64,000 nt of DNA. Origin: Amaranthus tricolor. Its lineage: Eukaryota > Streptophyta > Magnoliopsida > Caryophyllales > Amaranthaceae. The stretch covers positions 13,973,439 through 14,037,438 of the forward strand of contig NC_080049.1 in assembly GCF_026212465.1 (NCBI RefSeq), written 5' to 3'. The notes beneath the pieces are model-generated. The model did not search any database. It worked only from the letters and a program-made list of their open reading frames with translations, and was not told the DNA's origin. The translations under genes were made by a program, and so were the position numbers. Shown in pieces: positions 36,200 through 49,600 of this stretch; position 1 is the stretch's first letter; the number at the start of each line of letters is the position of its first letter.

Positions 36200-37642
36200 A
36201 AGGAAAGTTGTTGCACAACAAAGAGAAGCAAATGAATATGAAAGGAAAAGAATGGAGAACATTAAGCAAAATGCTGAATTTATGACAGCTAAAGGATGTG
36301 GAACTGTGGCAGCAAAGATTCTTCAAGCTAATGCAGAAACTTTCTTAGAAGATGTTAGAGATGACACATTATCTCATAGTGATGATGAAGACTACATACC
36401 TATTGATTATGAGGTTGATAATAATGAGGAAATAACTAGTTCAAAGGTATACAAAATAATGTTGCATCAATTTTAATTATAATGTATCTAATTTATTATA
36501 TGTAATGTATGCATCTTATTTTGTTTTTCCAGTTTCCAATGAAAAAATCCACAAAGAAGCAATCATTTTCAAAGAGAGGGTGTATGTCTACCTTTTTATC
36601 TCCTTCTTGCCAACAACATGAACAACTCACGGAAGTAAAGGTTGCACAACATAACAGACAAAAACATCAAGAGGGTATGGAACAAGAACAACATCACCAA
36701 CAACATCACCAACAGCTTTCTGTGCAACAACCTTTGTTGCAGCAGCCTATGCAACAACAAGGTATGCAACCACAACAACCCAAGAAAATGAACACCAAGT
36801 TTTGCCTACCAGGGGCATTGTCTGACTATCGTTATCTTCGAAAGAAACAAATGCAAAGAAAGGATCCTGTAAATGAAATAAACAATGCAAATGAACTAAT
36901 CTTTTCGAGTGAGCATCAACCTTCTCCCACAAATGCAAACGAAGTTGGCTGTACCGTAGATGATATTGAACCAATACATGAAGAACATACAGAACAAGAA
37001 GCAGAAGAAAATAGAATTGTGGTTCAAGGTTTGATTTGCAACACAACTTATTTTTTTAAAAAAATTATTATGCTTCAGTTTTAAAGTCCATCACATGTCA
37101 GTGTATTTCTATTTTTTTCAGCTCCAAAAAAGAAGAAGCATCGAGGTCCCACAAAGCTAGTTGAGGTTCATGCTCGTACAATGCATGAACGACCAGTGAT
37201 CGTCCTTAACGCAGTTGGACAACCAATTGGTCCTACAAAAAAAATTATCAATGAATACAGTCGATTTCTAGGGACTGTGGCTAGGAATCCTGAGTATGCA
37301 CCGCTGAATTATTGTGATTGGTCAAGCTTACCCACACACGACAAAATGTGGATGTATGTCCAAGTAAATGCATGAAATTATTATTTGCTCAATTCTACCT
37401 TAATTTATATGTTGACTAAGTAAAAATTAAATATATAGGAGAAGTATGTGGTACACGATGCTGGCAAAACATGGGCGTTGACCACTATGAATGCCATGTG
37501 GAAAGATTGGAAATGTAGGTGTAAGAGATTATACTACTACAAATATAACACTTATGCTGAAAGATAGAATAACCGTTCACCAATAATTCCAGATTACCAA
37601 TTCGAACTACTTCTAAAGTATTGGGATGCTGAGGAAGTTAAA

Positions 37643-38321
37643 GTATGTATTCCTCTTCTTATATTAGAAAATCTGAAAACATATAATGGAATAATTGTTT
37701 ACAGTAGCGTTGTGTTTTCGTAAGTAATTGATAAGCATTGTTCGACTAACCCTATACTTGCACGTGCATAATAAAGAACAAAACAGAAATCAGAATACAA
37801 AGGCATTTCTGTCAGTGTTCTTCTGCTGACTGCACGACCTTTGCTTCGATTTTCCATGCACTTCCGGTGATTGTGAGGAGGGTTCTTGGGCCATCACAGT
37901 AAGGCCCATGTAAGGAGATTCCAATTCTACCCTCCACATCCTCCGCTGAACTCCCGTCACTCCTGGGCTGATCCGTCAAGGTGGCCTGGTCATCATCGGT
38001 TTCTGTTCTGTTCTACTGTTTCTGTTCTTGGTATTTTTGTATCTGATATTTGTGATTCCTGTTGAATTTGATGGTATACTTGTTCATCTCTGCATTTTTG
38101 GAGTGTACGAAAATCTTGGGTTAGCTTAACATATTGAGTATTATTGAGTCATACTGAGTATTAGCTTAACACACACAAAACAGGAAGATTCCAAAATAAA
38201 GAATCTTCCTCTTTGTTTTTGTTTTGTAGCTTTGTTTCTTGTATCATTCAACCTTGATCCATCCTAATTTTGATTCACCGAGCCTTGTTGACATGGCTGT
38301 CTTTTCTTTTCCATCCAATAG
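37643..38321 (+). other. 679-bp intron of the CACTA second gene
   Basis: Bounded by GTATGT and ATAG in phase-0 exons. It is longer and less AT-rich than the neighbouring introns, with a GC-richer stretch at about 37830-37990. A small insertion is possible, but no terminal repeats could be identified. Confidence 0.5.
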
Positions 38322-39252
38322 AATGAAAGTGAGAAGAATAAATCTAATCGACAAGTGGCCGATGACTTTCACACTATGGGTCCTACATCCTACGCAATGT
38401 TGCGTGAAGAATTGGTAATTATTTTTTTAGTTTTTTATCTATTTATACAAAATAACCGTAACTAATGAAATTATTTTGAATAGAAACAACAAGATCCAAA
38501 TAAGGAACAACCTTCAAATGCAAAAGTCTACATCACTTCTCGAAAAAGAAAGCTAGGAAAGTCATACAAAACAAGCTTCGATGTTGCAAAACAAAATATT
38601 GTATGTTCCCGTACATTATTTCCCTTATTATTTGTGTACGAAAGCCATGATATCAAGGCTCGAGTTTTACAGTGTATTTTTGACTTAATTTGCATACACT
38701 GGTGTTTTAAAATGTTAATAGGAGAAAATGAAAGCAATAGAGTCGCAAGAACATCAAGGTTCAAACTACAAAGATGCTTATAGTGAAGTGATAAAGAAAC
38801 CAGAGCATAGTGGACGTGTGCGAATGTATGGAAAAGGTGTGACAAAAACTTCTCTAAGGAAAGTGAGCACTAACTCCAGCTACATATTTCCTCCCGAGTT
38901 CTTACACAACATGCAATCGCAAGTTATGGATCAAGTACTTCAAGCTAATCCCCAACTACAGAAACTACTTGAAGCCAATCCCGAGGTCAATATTGTGCTT
39001 CCAGATCTATCAAAAATAAGAAGTAATACTACAACTCCACCTACTGAGTCAAATGGACATTCTTCTGTTGGAGCGCACTCTAACAATCGATTAGTACGTT
39101 ATTTTCTTCTTCCCATTTTACTACCATTAAATTTAGTGAATCGTCATCAGTTTGCATTTTTGGATCTTGAACTCTCCTTTATCACTCAAAACTTCAAAAT
39201 GATTGACTTGTACGCTATTGTATTATATAAGAGTTATTGTTGGAAAGCCACC

Positions 39253-40690
39253 TGTGAATTGAGTTAAAAGTTGAATGTGCAGGTTTTGTTTGTACACTAT
39301 ATTTGGGTGGTTTTAATCAATTTACAAAGGAGACTTTGTCGAATTTTTTAGTGCTTGTGCTAGTTGTGATGCCTTATATTAGGAAACTTGTGAATTGAGT
39401 TAAAAGTTGAATGTGCAGGTTTTGTTTATACCCTATATTTGGGTGGTTTTAATCAATTTACAAAGGAGACTTTGTCGAATTTTTTAGTGCTTGTGCTAGT
39501 TGTGATGCCTTATATTAGGCAACTTGTGAATTGAGTTAAAAGTTCAATGTGCAGGTTTTGTTTATACCCTATATTTGGGTGGTTTTAATCAATTTACAAA
39601 GGAGACTTTGTCGAATTTTTTAGTGCTTGTGCTAGTTGTGATGCCTTATATTAGGCAACTTGTGAATCGAGTTAAAAGTTGAATGTGCAGGTTTTGTTTG
39701 TACGCTATATTTTGGTGGTTTTAATCAATTTACAAAGGAGACTTTATCGAATTTTTTAGTGCTTGTGCTAGTTGTGATGCCTTATATTAGGCAACTTGTG
39801 AATTGAGTTAAAAGTTCAATGTGCAGGTTTTGTTTATACCCTATATTTGGGTGGTTTTAATCAATTTACAAAGGAGACTTTGTCGAATTTTTAGTGCTTG
39901 TGCTAGTTGTGATGCCTTATATTAGGCAACTTGTGAATTGAGTTAAAAGTTCAATGTGCAGGTTTTGTTTATACCCTATATTTGGGTGGTTTTAATCAAT
40001 TTACAAAGGAGACTTTGTGGAATTTTTTAGTGCTTGTGCTAGTTGTGATGCCTTATATTAGGAAACTTGTGAATTGAGTTAAAAGTTGAATGTGCAGGTT
40101 TTGTTTATACCCTATATTTGGGTGGTTTTAATCAATTTACAAAGGAGACTTTGTCGAATTTTTTAGTGCTTGTGCTAGTTGTGATGCCTTATATTAGGCA
40201 ACTTGTGAATTGAGTTAAAAGTTCAATGTGCAGGTTTTGTTTATACCCTATATTTGGGTGGTTTTAATCAATTTACAAAGGAGACTTTGTCGAATTTTTT
40301 AGTGCTTGTGCTAGTTGTGATGCCTTATATTAGGCAACTTGTGAATCGAGTTAAAAGTTGAATGTGCAGGTTTTGTTTGTACGCTATATTTTGGTGGTTT
40401 TAATCAATTTACAAAGGAGACTTTATCGAATTTTTTAGTGCTTGTGCTAGTTGTGATGCCTTATATTAGGCAACTTGTGAATTGAGTTAAAAGTTCAATG
40501 TGCAGGTTTTGTTTATACCCTATATTTGGGTGGTTTTAATCAATTTACAAAGGAGACTTTGTCGAATTTTTTAGTGCTTGTGCTAGTTGTGATGCCTTAT
40601 ATTAGGCAACTTGTGAATTGAGTTAAAAGTTCAATGTGTAGGTTTTGTTTATACCCTATATTTGGGTGGTTCTAATCAATTTACAAAGGA
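39253..40690 (+). repeat. 136-bp tandem repeat, 10-11 units, with five-unit higher order
   Basis: Unit starts at 39253, 39389, 39525, 39661, 39797 and on to about 40690. Each unit carries TGTGAATTGAGTTAAAAG, a GTGCAGGTTTTG segment and TTTACAAAGGAGACTTT. Two marker variants recur 679 bp apart: AGGAAACTT (39381 and 40060) and TGTGAATCGAG with TACGCTATATTTTGG (39661 and 40340). So a block of five units was duplicated. The array lies wholly inside the last intron (39094-40849) of the second gene. Confidence 0.95.
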
Positions 40691-41008
40691 GATTCTGTTG
40701 AAATTTTTACTCGAGTTTCTCTTGAAACATTACATTTCAACTTCAATTTTAAATTTTAGAAATAATTGATGTCTTTATTTATGCAATATTAACATTAATG
40801 ATATCTTTGTTGTACCTTTTTTATTAACTTTACATAACCTTTCATGTAGGCACTTGATGGAGCTAATGAAGAAGAGGAATTATATCAAAGTTGAAGTTCT
40901 TTGTTGATGTTGAAGTCCTTTTGCAATGTTGCATGTATCAAAAGCACTAATTGAACTAATTAGAGTTGGTGCTTTATTTTGTATTAGAGTTGATGAATTA
41001 TATCAAAG

Positions 41009-41133
<125 letters not shown>

Positions 41134-41218
41134 ATTTATAGCTTTATCAAGGCGTTGCAATAGAGAGCCATTACCATCCCCATAGACCCATTGGAACGGA
41201 TAAAACATGGGGTTGGAA

Positions 41219-41540
41219 TAGGTTGCAATGACCGTCGTAAAAGACTTATTATAACAGTTGCAAAGTGACCGTCGCAATAGGTCTATAGCGTCGGTGATAA
41301 GAACCTATTGCTACGGTTATAATGAGACCGTAGCAATAGATCTATAGCGACGGTGATAAGAACCTATTGCTACGGTTAAATTGAAACCGTCGCAATAGAT
41401 AGCTGAACCGTTGCAATAGACCTATACCTACGGCCACAAATGCGACGGGTATGGAACCGTCGCTATAGACCTATTGCAACGGTTATTGAACCTATTGCTA
41501 CGAGTATTTGGGGTAGTAATAGCTCATTAATGTAGTAGTG
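41219..41540. repeat. Right subterminal repeats of the CACTA element
   Basis: At least a dozen copies of the same 14-bp motif as on the left (for example CTATTGCTACGGTT and ACCGTCGCAATAG), in both orientations, up to about 41515, followed by the terminal CACTA inverted repeat ending at 41540. Confidence 0.85.
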
Positions 41541-42760
41541 CCAGCGGCTTCGAAATAATTACCATCATTGATCTCCTCTAGCACTGATCGCAATAGGTCA
41601 TCGTGCTATGGGTGATAATCTCAACTCTTGCTACTTCTGCTCTGCACAATAACACATCAATGGACCCTTTCATCATTGAATGAAGGTGAAACACAACATT
41701 GTCCTCCAAGATATTTAATGTAAGCTTTTCGTTAAACACATCAAATATATCCCGCGCAGTTTAAAAAAATATCTCCCAAGAATGATGGGTATGACATGTA
41801 TTCAACAATATCCATGATTGCAAAATCATAAGGGATATAGAACTTTCCTATTTGGATTGGCAAGTCTTCAACCACTCCAACTGGAAACCTTACTTATCTG
41901 TCAGCTAGCTGCAAAGACATCTTATTGGCTTGATCTCAGCTTTGATTCTTTTGCATAAAGATAACGACATGGAGCTTACACTAGCTCCCAAATCAGCAGG
42001 TGCTTTATTAACTAAAACTTCACCAAAATTGACTAGAATGGTGAAACTCCCATAATCACCTTCTTTCTTCGGTACCTTACACTCTAAAATGCTCTACATT
42101 CCCCTCTCAGTGTCTTTACACCTATTTCTGGTAGCTTTCTCTTGTTAGATAACACCTCCTTCAGAAATTTGGCACAAGAAGGCATCTCCTTGATAGCATT
42201 AATAAAACAAATGTTGATCTCGAGCTTACTCAAAACTTCTAAAAACTCCCATACCTTTCTCAAGCTTGCGACATGCTAATCTCTGTTGGAAAGGAACATG
42301 AGCTACATATACATCAGTGGTAGGTTCCTTCCTTTTCTCTGGGATAGGTGTTGATTGTTCCTCCTTTTCCCCCTCCTTAGGTGTTTTTTCCTCTACTACC
42401 TTTTCTTCATCATCAACAACAATCATAGGTGGAGGATCATAGGTGGTGTCACTACTTAGTGTAACTACATTCACATGGCCAGATGGGTTCTTATCAGTAT
42501 TGTTTCGTAGCTGCCCACTAGGTTCGGAAAGATTACTTAGTTGTTGCGCCATTTGTGTCATCTGGTTATCTATGATCTTGTTGTGGGCTTGTATCTACTG
42601 GATTGCACTAGAAGTATCAACATATATCTTGGACTGAGTTGCAATGAAGCTCTACATCATGGTCTCCAAATTAAATTTGATTTCTGAGGTGGGTTTGGTG
42701 GTGGAGGTCTCTAAAACCCTGGGGGTTGCTGGTTGAATGACGGTGGAGGTTGGTCGTTAT
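41541..42760 (-). pseudogene. Athila-like gypsy gag C-terminus and protease
   Basis: Minus strand from 42760: a Pro-rich PPPSFNQQPPGF segment, IDNQMTQMAQQLSN (start of the open frame at 42561), an acidic linker, AHVPFQQRLACRKLEK, then ECKVPKKEGDYGSFTI and the protease block NFGEVLVNKAPADLGASVS (about 42000), and FHLHSMMKG plus LLRSVLEEINDGNYFEAAG at the CACTA border. The order and the DLGAS protease motif match Athila/Tat gypsy elements. Frameshifts and stops are present. The gag N-terminus and the 5' LTR are missing: recognisable sequence stops near 42760. Confidence 0.75.
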
Positions 42761-43099
42761 GATGGGTAAAAATTAAGTCCTTTTTGGAAAAAATAAAATC
42801 TTTATGCTAGGTAAAAATGACGTCAAATATCTTTTATTTTTGTTTTGGTAATTTTTGTGTTTTAATTTTTAACTATTGTAAAATACGAGGACCAATGAGA
42901 TATTGCGACATAGACAACTTAACCTCTCAAATTGGTCAAACCGTCAAACTTAACGGTCACTTAGCGTTTCTCGTTAAGTGGTAGTCATTTAAAGAGGAAT
43001 ATATCACATTAGGTAATGTTTTGCAAATAGACCTATAGATTAGATAGTTTCTAATAATTTTTCAGATATATATATACATACATACGTACATATATATAT
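42761..43099. other. Junction region between Athila remnant and duplication copy B
   Basis: AT-rich sequence without a recognisable gene. It ends in a TATATA/TACATACG microsatellite-like run (about 43061-43099) that abuts the first minisatellite unit. Confidence 0.5.
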
Positions 43100-45490
43100 G
43101 AACAAGGATCAATAATAAATGAACAATAAACGATGAACAATGAACAAGGATGAATGATCAAAGAACAATAAATGATGATGAACAAACAAGGATCAATGAT
43201 CAATTAACAATAAACGATGAACAAAGAACAAGGATCAATGATTAATGAAGAATGGACGATGAAGAATGAACAAGGATCAATGATCAATGAAGAATGAACG
43301 ATGAAGAATGAACAAAGATCAATGATCAATGAATAATAAATGATGAACAATGAACAAGGATTAATGATAAATGAAGAATGAACGATGAAGAATGAACAAG
43401 GATCAATGATCAATGAAGAATGAACAATTAAGAATAAGCAAGCATCAATGATGAATTAATAATGAACGATGAAGAATGAACTAGGATCAATGATCAATGA
43501 ACAATAAACCATGAACAATGAATAAGGATTAATGATTAATGAACAATGAACCTTGAACAATGAACGACGATCAATGATCATTGAAGAATGAAAGATGAAG
43601 AATGAACAAGGATCAATGTTCAATGAAGAATGAACGATGAATAATGAACAAGGATCAATGATCAATGAAGAATAATCGATGAACAATGAACAAGGATTAT
43701 TGATCAATGAACAACGAACCATGAACAATGAACAAGGATCAATGATCATTGACGAATGAATGATGAAGACTGAATAAGGATCAATGATCAAAGAAGAATG
43801 AACGAAGAAGAATAAACAAGGATCAATGATCAAGGAAGAATAAACGATGAACAACGAACAACGATTAATGATCAATGAACGATGAACGGTGAACAATGAA
43901 CAAGGATCAATGATCATTGAATAATGAACGATGAAGAATGATCAAGGATCAATGATCAATGAACAATGAACGATAAACAATGAACAATGATCAATGATCA
44001 TTAAAGAATGAGCGTTGAAGAATGAACAAGGATCAATGATCAATGAAGAATGAACGATGAAGAATGAACAAGGATCAATGATCAATGAACAATGAACAAT
44101 GAAGAATGAACAAGGATCAATGATCAATGATCAATGATCAATGAAGAAAGAACGTTGAATAATGAACAAGGATCTACGGTCAATGAACAATAAACGATGA
44201 ACAATGAACAAGGATTAATGATCAATGAACAATGAATGATGAATAAAGAACAAGGATCAATGATCATTGAAGAATGAACGATGAAGAATCTACAAGGATC
44301 AATGATCAATGAAGAATGAACAAGGATCAATGATCAATTAAGAATGAACGATGAAGAATGAACTAGGATCAATGATCAATGACCAATAAACGATGAACAA
44401 TGAACAAGGATTAATGATCAATGAACAATGGACGATGAAGAATGAACAAGGATAATTGATAATTGAAGAATAAAAGATGAACAATGAACAAAGATCAATG
44501 AGCAATGAACGATGAACAATGAACAAGGATCAATCATCATTAAAGATTGAACGGTGAGGAATGAACAAGGATCAATGATCAACAAAGAAAAACGATGAAG
44601 AATGAACGAGGGTTATTGATCATTGAACAACTAACCATGAACAATGAACAAGGATCAATGATCATTGAAGAATGAAGGATGAAGACTGAACAAGGATCAA
44701 TGATCGATGAAGAATGAACGATGAAGAATGAACAAGGATCAATGATCATTGAATAAAGAACGATGAAGAATGATCAAGGATCAATGATCAATGAACAATG
44801 AACAATGAACGATGAATAAGGAAGAATGATTAATGATCATTAAAGAATGAACGATGAAGAATGAAAAAGGATCAATCATCAATGAAGAATGAACGAGGAA
44901 GAATGAACAAGGATCAATGATCATGATTAAGGATTAATGATCAATAAAGAATGAACGATGAAGAATGAACAAGGATCATTGATCAATAATGAATGAAGGA
45001 TGAAGAATGAAAAAAGATCAATGATGAATGAAGAATAAATGATCAACAATAAACAAGGATTAATTATCAATTATTTAACAATGAACGATGAACAATGAAC
45101 AAGGATCAATGATCATTGAAGAATTAACGATCAAGAATGAAAAAGGATCAATGATCAATGAAGAATGAAAGATGATGAATGAACAAGAATCAAAGATCAA
45201 TGAAGAATGAACGATGATGAATGAACAAGGATCAATGATCAATGAATAATGAATGATGAAGAATAAACAAGGATCAATGATCAATGAACAATAAACGATG
45301 AACAATGAACAAGGATCAATGATCATTGAAGAATGAAAGATGAAGAATGAAAAAAGATTAACGATCAATGAAGAGTGAACAATGAAGAATAAACAAGGAT
45401 CAATGATCAATGATCAATGAAGAATGAACGATGAAGAATAAACAAGGATCAATCGTCAATGAACAATAAACGATGAACAATGAATTTGGA
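43100..45490. repeat. 42-bp minisatellite, copy B (about 2.4 kb)
   Basis: Same 42-bp family as at 5585-14255. It is colinear with copy A from 9977, but about 1.89 kb (about 45 units) of copy A, between roughly 10300 and 12190, is missing. From 43442 onward it follows copy A from 12205 at a nearly constant offset. The minus-strand open frames (for example 43456-43917) are 14-residue-repeat translations and not treated as genes. Confidence 0.95.
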
Positions 45491-45540
45491 TTAATGATAT
45501 TGACTTCCATTGGAGATTAGCAATTGACGGACATTCGATA

Positions 45541-45950
45541 CACTACAAAAAAAATAGTGTCAATTATGACATGATTTTGTTAACACTTTATGGAAGTGTC
45601 ATAAGTCCAAAAATACAAGTGACAATTACAAATGTCCTGAATTAAATATGACACTTATATGTAATACCAATACAACTGTATAGTATTTCTTAGCTTTTAT
45701 ACGTTAAAAAAACAAAAATTAATTATATACAAATACGCAGATAATATCATTGCTATTTCAAACATCTGTTTGACATTTCAAACAAAACTAAATTAAAATA
45801 TACAAACCTTCCCTAATACTTCCCTCTTGGCAAACAATTGCATTACAGTTCTATTTCAAACAAAACCCATGACAATTTCATTTATCTCTCAAACTAAACC
45901 CACAATTTAATTTCTCTCTTAAAGCCAATCCACCATTTCATCTTCATCTT
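45541..45950 (+). mobile_element. CACTA remnant, copy B, left end
   Basis: CACTACAAAAAAAATAGTGTC at 45541, the counterpart of 14300, with the same GTGTCA/TGACA subterminal motifs. It is cut at 45950 by the first copia LTR and resumes at 60324. Confidence 0.6.
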
Positions 45951-46616
45951 TGTTGAGAAAAGAGGCGATATAATACACACACTTTCTCCCTTTGTGTTGT
46001 TAGATGAGCAAAAATAACCAATCCAATCAAACAAACAATAATAATCCCACAATCAAGCACAATAAAGTAAAAATGCGAAAATAAAGCACACACACGATAT
46101 TTACATGGAAAACCCAATGCGGGAAAAAACCACGGGACCGTAAGTGGTACCACACTCTTCCACTAATCACCAATAAAATTAATGGGTACAACCAAAATCC
46201 TCTCTAGACAATACTAGAGGTAATACAAACACCAAACAACCCTAAAACATCACTTAAAAGTGGTAAAATAACAATTAGGGTAAAATTAGGGCAAAAAACA
46301 AATTACCCACTTACAATGCACAAAACGACAATCCAACCGTTGAATATGTAGGTTGGGTAGACAGGAACACCATGTCAAAATTTGACGAAAAACGGAGCAC
46401 GAATGGCCTTTGATCGGATCGCCGAAAAGTCACGCACGATACCTTTTCTTCTCCTCTGAAATGCACTCCTGTTTCTGGTTTTTTTGTGCGTGTATTTTCA
46501 TCTATTTTTTTTTTATTATTAATAAATAATAATATTATTATTAGCCTATTATTATTAAGCCCATAATTAAATATATTAATTGGGCCTTCCTCCAAGTGGG
46601 AGGGAATAACCCAACA
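45951..46616 (-). repeat. Copia LTR 1 (3' end of copy 1)
   Basis: 666 bp, TGTTGAG...CCCAACA on the plus strand. Differs from LTR 2 at one site that I noticed (TTTACATGG here, TTTACGTGG in the others). The polypurine tract of copy 1 (minus strand GAGGGGGAGATT) lies next to it at 46617-46628. Confidence 0.95.
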
Positions 46617-46626
46617 AATCTCCCCC

Positions 46627-49600
46627 TCACTCCAACTTGGGGGGTATGACAAGTCCCGCTTTCAAACGGCACACCTCTAACTTGTCTCTTGGAAGGATCT
46701 TCGTCAACATATCCGATCCATTTTCATGAGTACGGTTCTTCACAAGCTCAAATATTTTTTCTTCTATCTGATCTCGAATCCAATGATACCTCCTTCGTAT
46801 ATGTTTCGTTCGACCATGATAGGTAGCATTCTTAGCTAGGTGAATGGCACTCTGACAATCACAATGTAACAAATAATCGTCTTGCTCCAAACCCAACTCC
46901 TCAAGGAAGTCCCTCATCCACACTAACTCTTTACCAGCTTCAAAAGCTGCCACATACTCTGACTCAGTAGTCGATAGAGCAACACATTTTTGCAATTTAG
47001 ATTGCCAAGAAACAGCTCCCCCTGCAAACGTCATCATGTAACCAGAAGTAGACTTACTAGAATCAATATCACCTGACATATCAGCATCTGTGTAACCATC
47101 CAACATAGGTTCGCCAGGACCAAAACATAAACTTACTCTAGAAGTACCTCTGAGATACCTTAGAATCCACTTAACTGCTGCTCAATGCTCCTTTCCAGGA
47201 TTAGACATAAACCTGCTAACTACCCTAACAGCATGATCTATATCAGGCCTAGTACATACCATAGTATACATCAAACTACCTACAGCGGATGAATAAGGCA
47301 CATTTTTCATCTTCTTCTTATCTTCATCTGTTGTAGGACATTGTTTGGAACTCAATTTCATATGCACTGGCAGTGGAGAAAACACAAGCTTAGCATTGTT
47401 CATATTGAACCTTTTCAGCACCTTTTCAATGTATTTCTCTTGTGATATCCACAATTTCTTATTTTTCCTATCACGAGAAATACGCATGCCTAAAACTTGT
47501 TTTGCAGGGCCAAGGTCCTTCATAGCAAAGGACTTGCTCAAACTAGCCTTTAAGTCAAGAATCTTATTGGAATCACGACCAACAATCAACATATCATCAA
47601 CATATAACAAGAGAATGAGAAAGTCACCTTCAGCAAAATTCTTCACAAACACGCAATGATCAGCATATGTCTTTTGGAAGTCATTATCAACCATGAATGA
47701 CTCAAATTTCTTGTACCATTGCCGAGGCGCTTGCTTAAGACCATACAAACTCTTCTTTAAGCGACACACAAGTTTCTCCTTTCCCTTGACCTCGAAGCCT
47801 TCAGGTTGCAACATGTAAATTTCCGCCTTTAGGTCACCATGGAGGAAAGCAGTCTTCACATCAAGTTGATCAATCTCCAAATTCATGCTGGCAGCCAAAC
47901 TAAGTACAACTCTGATTGAAGACATCTTCACCACTTGAGAGAAAATTTCATCAAAATCAATCCCCTTCTTCTGTTCATAGCCTCACACAACGATCCTAGC
48001 CTTGAACCTAGGTGGTTGACCATCTTCTCCGTGCTTCAACTTAAACACCCATTTATTCTTGAGTGCTCGTTTGCCGTTACGCAACTTTACCAGATCATAA
48101 GTGTGATTCCCATGCAAGGAATTCATCTCATCTTGCATGGCATTATACCACTCCTTACTTTTCTCATGTGACATAGCCTCCTGAAAGTCTTCTGGCTCTC
48201 CCCCATCAGTTAGTAACACAAACTCTGTAGTAGGATACCTCATAGAAGGACGTGGTCCTCTAGTAGATCTTCTCACATCATCAGGCTGTGGTTGCGGTTC
48301 AACAACTGGAGGCTCAGCTTCAGGTTGATCATCATGACCATCATCACCAATATTGTCATCATCATCCTGAATATCTCCCCCTTCAACTCTAGGAGTCATT
48401 TGCGGTAAGACTGGATCAAAATTGATTAGAGTATGAGAGGATGTTTGTTTCTTTGGCTTTTCAATATCTTCAATAGTCTGATCTTCAAAGAACACAACAT
48501 CTCTACTTCTGAGAACTTTCCTATCTACTGGATCCCATAACTTGTACCCAAGAGCATCTTCAGAGTACCCCAAAAATATACACTGCTTTGTCTTCTTATC
48601 TAACTTGGATCTCTCATCTCTAGGAATGTGAACAAAAGCACGACATCCAAATACCCTCAGGTGCTTGTAGGAGACATCTTTACCGGTCCAAACTTTCTGA
48701 GGAACATCACCATCAAGAGGATTTGAAGGTGAAAGGTTAATCAAGTACACAGCTGTAACCAATGCCTTTGCCCAGAAAGACTTGGACAACTTTGCATGAG
48801 AGAGCATACATCGGATTCTTTCTTCAATTGTTCTGTTCATCCTCTCTGCAACTCCGTTCAATTGAGGTGTCTTTGGAACTGTTTTCTCAAGCTTGATGCC
48901 TTGACCCTTGCAGTAGCTTTCAAATGGGCCTCTGTACTCACCACCATTATCAGCTCTCACGACCTTGAGCTTTCTACCAATTTCTCGCTCAACTCTAGCC
49001 TGAAACTCCTTGAAAGCAGAAAGTACCTGATCCTTGGTTTTCAACACAGTAACCCACACTTTTCAAGAATAATCATCAATAAAAGAAACAAAGTAAAGAG
49101 CACCACTATGGGATTTAGCATCCATAGAACATACATCAGTGTGGACAAGATCAAGAGGATACTTTCTCCTAGATAGGGGACGAGAATGAAAAGCAACCCT
49201 ATGTTGTTTACCAGCTAAACAATCAACACAAGATCTAAGAGACATACCTGAGACATCAGGGAGATATTGCTTCTTAGAGAGCATCTGCATACCTTTCTCA
49301 CTCATATGGCCAAGTCTATTATGCCATAACTCACTAGAACATTCATCTGCAATATTTACCTCACCCGCGCAAACCTTCGCTTGCATCATATAAAGAGAAC
49401 CTTGCTTCTTACCTCGGGCTACTATGAGATTCCCCTTGCAGAGCTTCCACTTACCATCATTGAAGTGGCTGAAGTAACCCTCTTCATCAAGTCTACCTAT
49501 AGAAATGAGATTCAATCTGATATCAGGAACGTGTCTAACATTTCTCAAAATCAGCTTACAACTGGTGGAACTCTTCAAGTAAATAGTGCCTTTGCCGACA

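Larger units (their letters stand above)
36186..40894 (+). pseudogene. CACTA second gene (TNPA/Transposase_24-like), one nonsense codon
   Basis: Eight exons join in phase: 36186-36446, 36533-37028, 37122-37363, 37439-37642, 38322-38414, 38484-38600, 38722-39093 and 40850-40894, all with GT-AG borders, about 609 residues. Recognisable parts are a charged N-terminus (NEYERKRMENIKQNAEFM), a Gln/His-rich segment (about 36610-36780), then HERPVIVLNAVGQPIGPTKK and YAPLNYCDWSSLP, the core of plant Transposase_24/Ptta-En-Spm proteins, followed by EKYVV and HTMGPTSYAMLREEL. The family is thought to bind subterminal repeats. The single visible lesion is TAG at 37565-37567. The last intron contains a 136-bp tandem repeat. 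The first ATG lies in the acceptor-proximal bases of what could also be the last exon of the transposase gene, in another frame. Confidence 0.8.

Noticed and set aside
37643..38321. Separate small transposon inside the CACTA intron
   Set aside because: The stretch is somewhat GC-richer, but I found no inverted ends or target duplication.
39253..40690. CRISPR-like or structural RNA repeat
   Set aside because: The 136-bp units are directly adjacent, and the array lies in a transposon intron.
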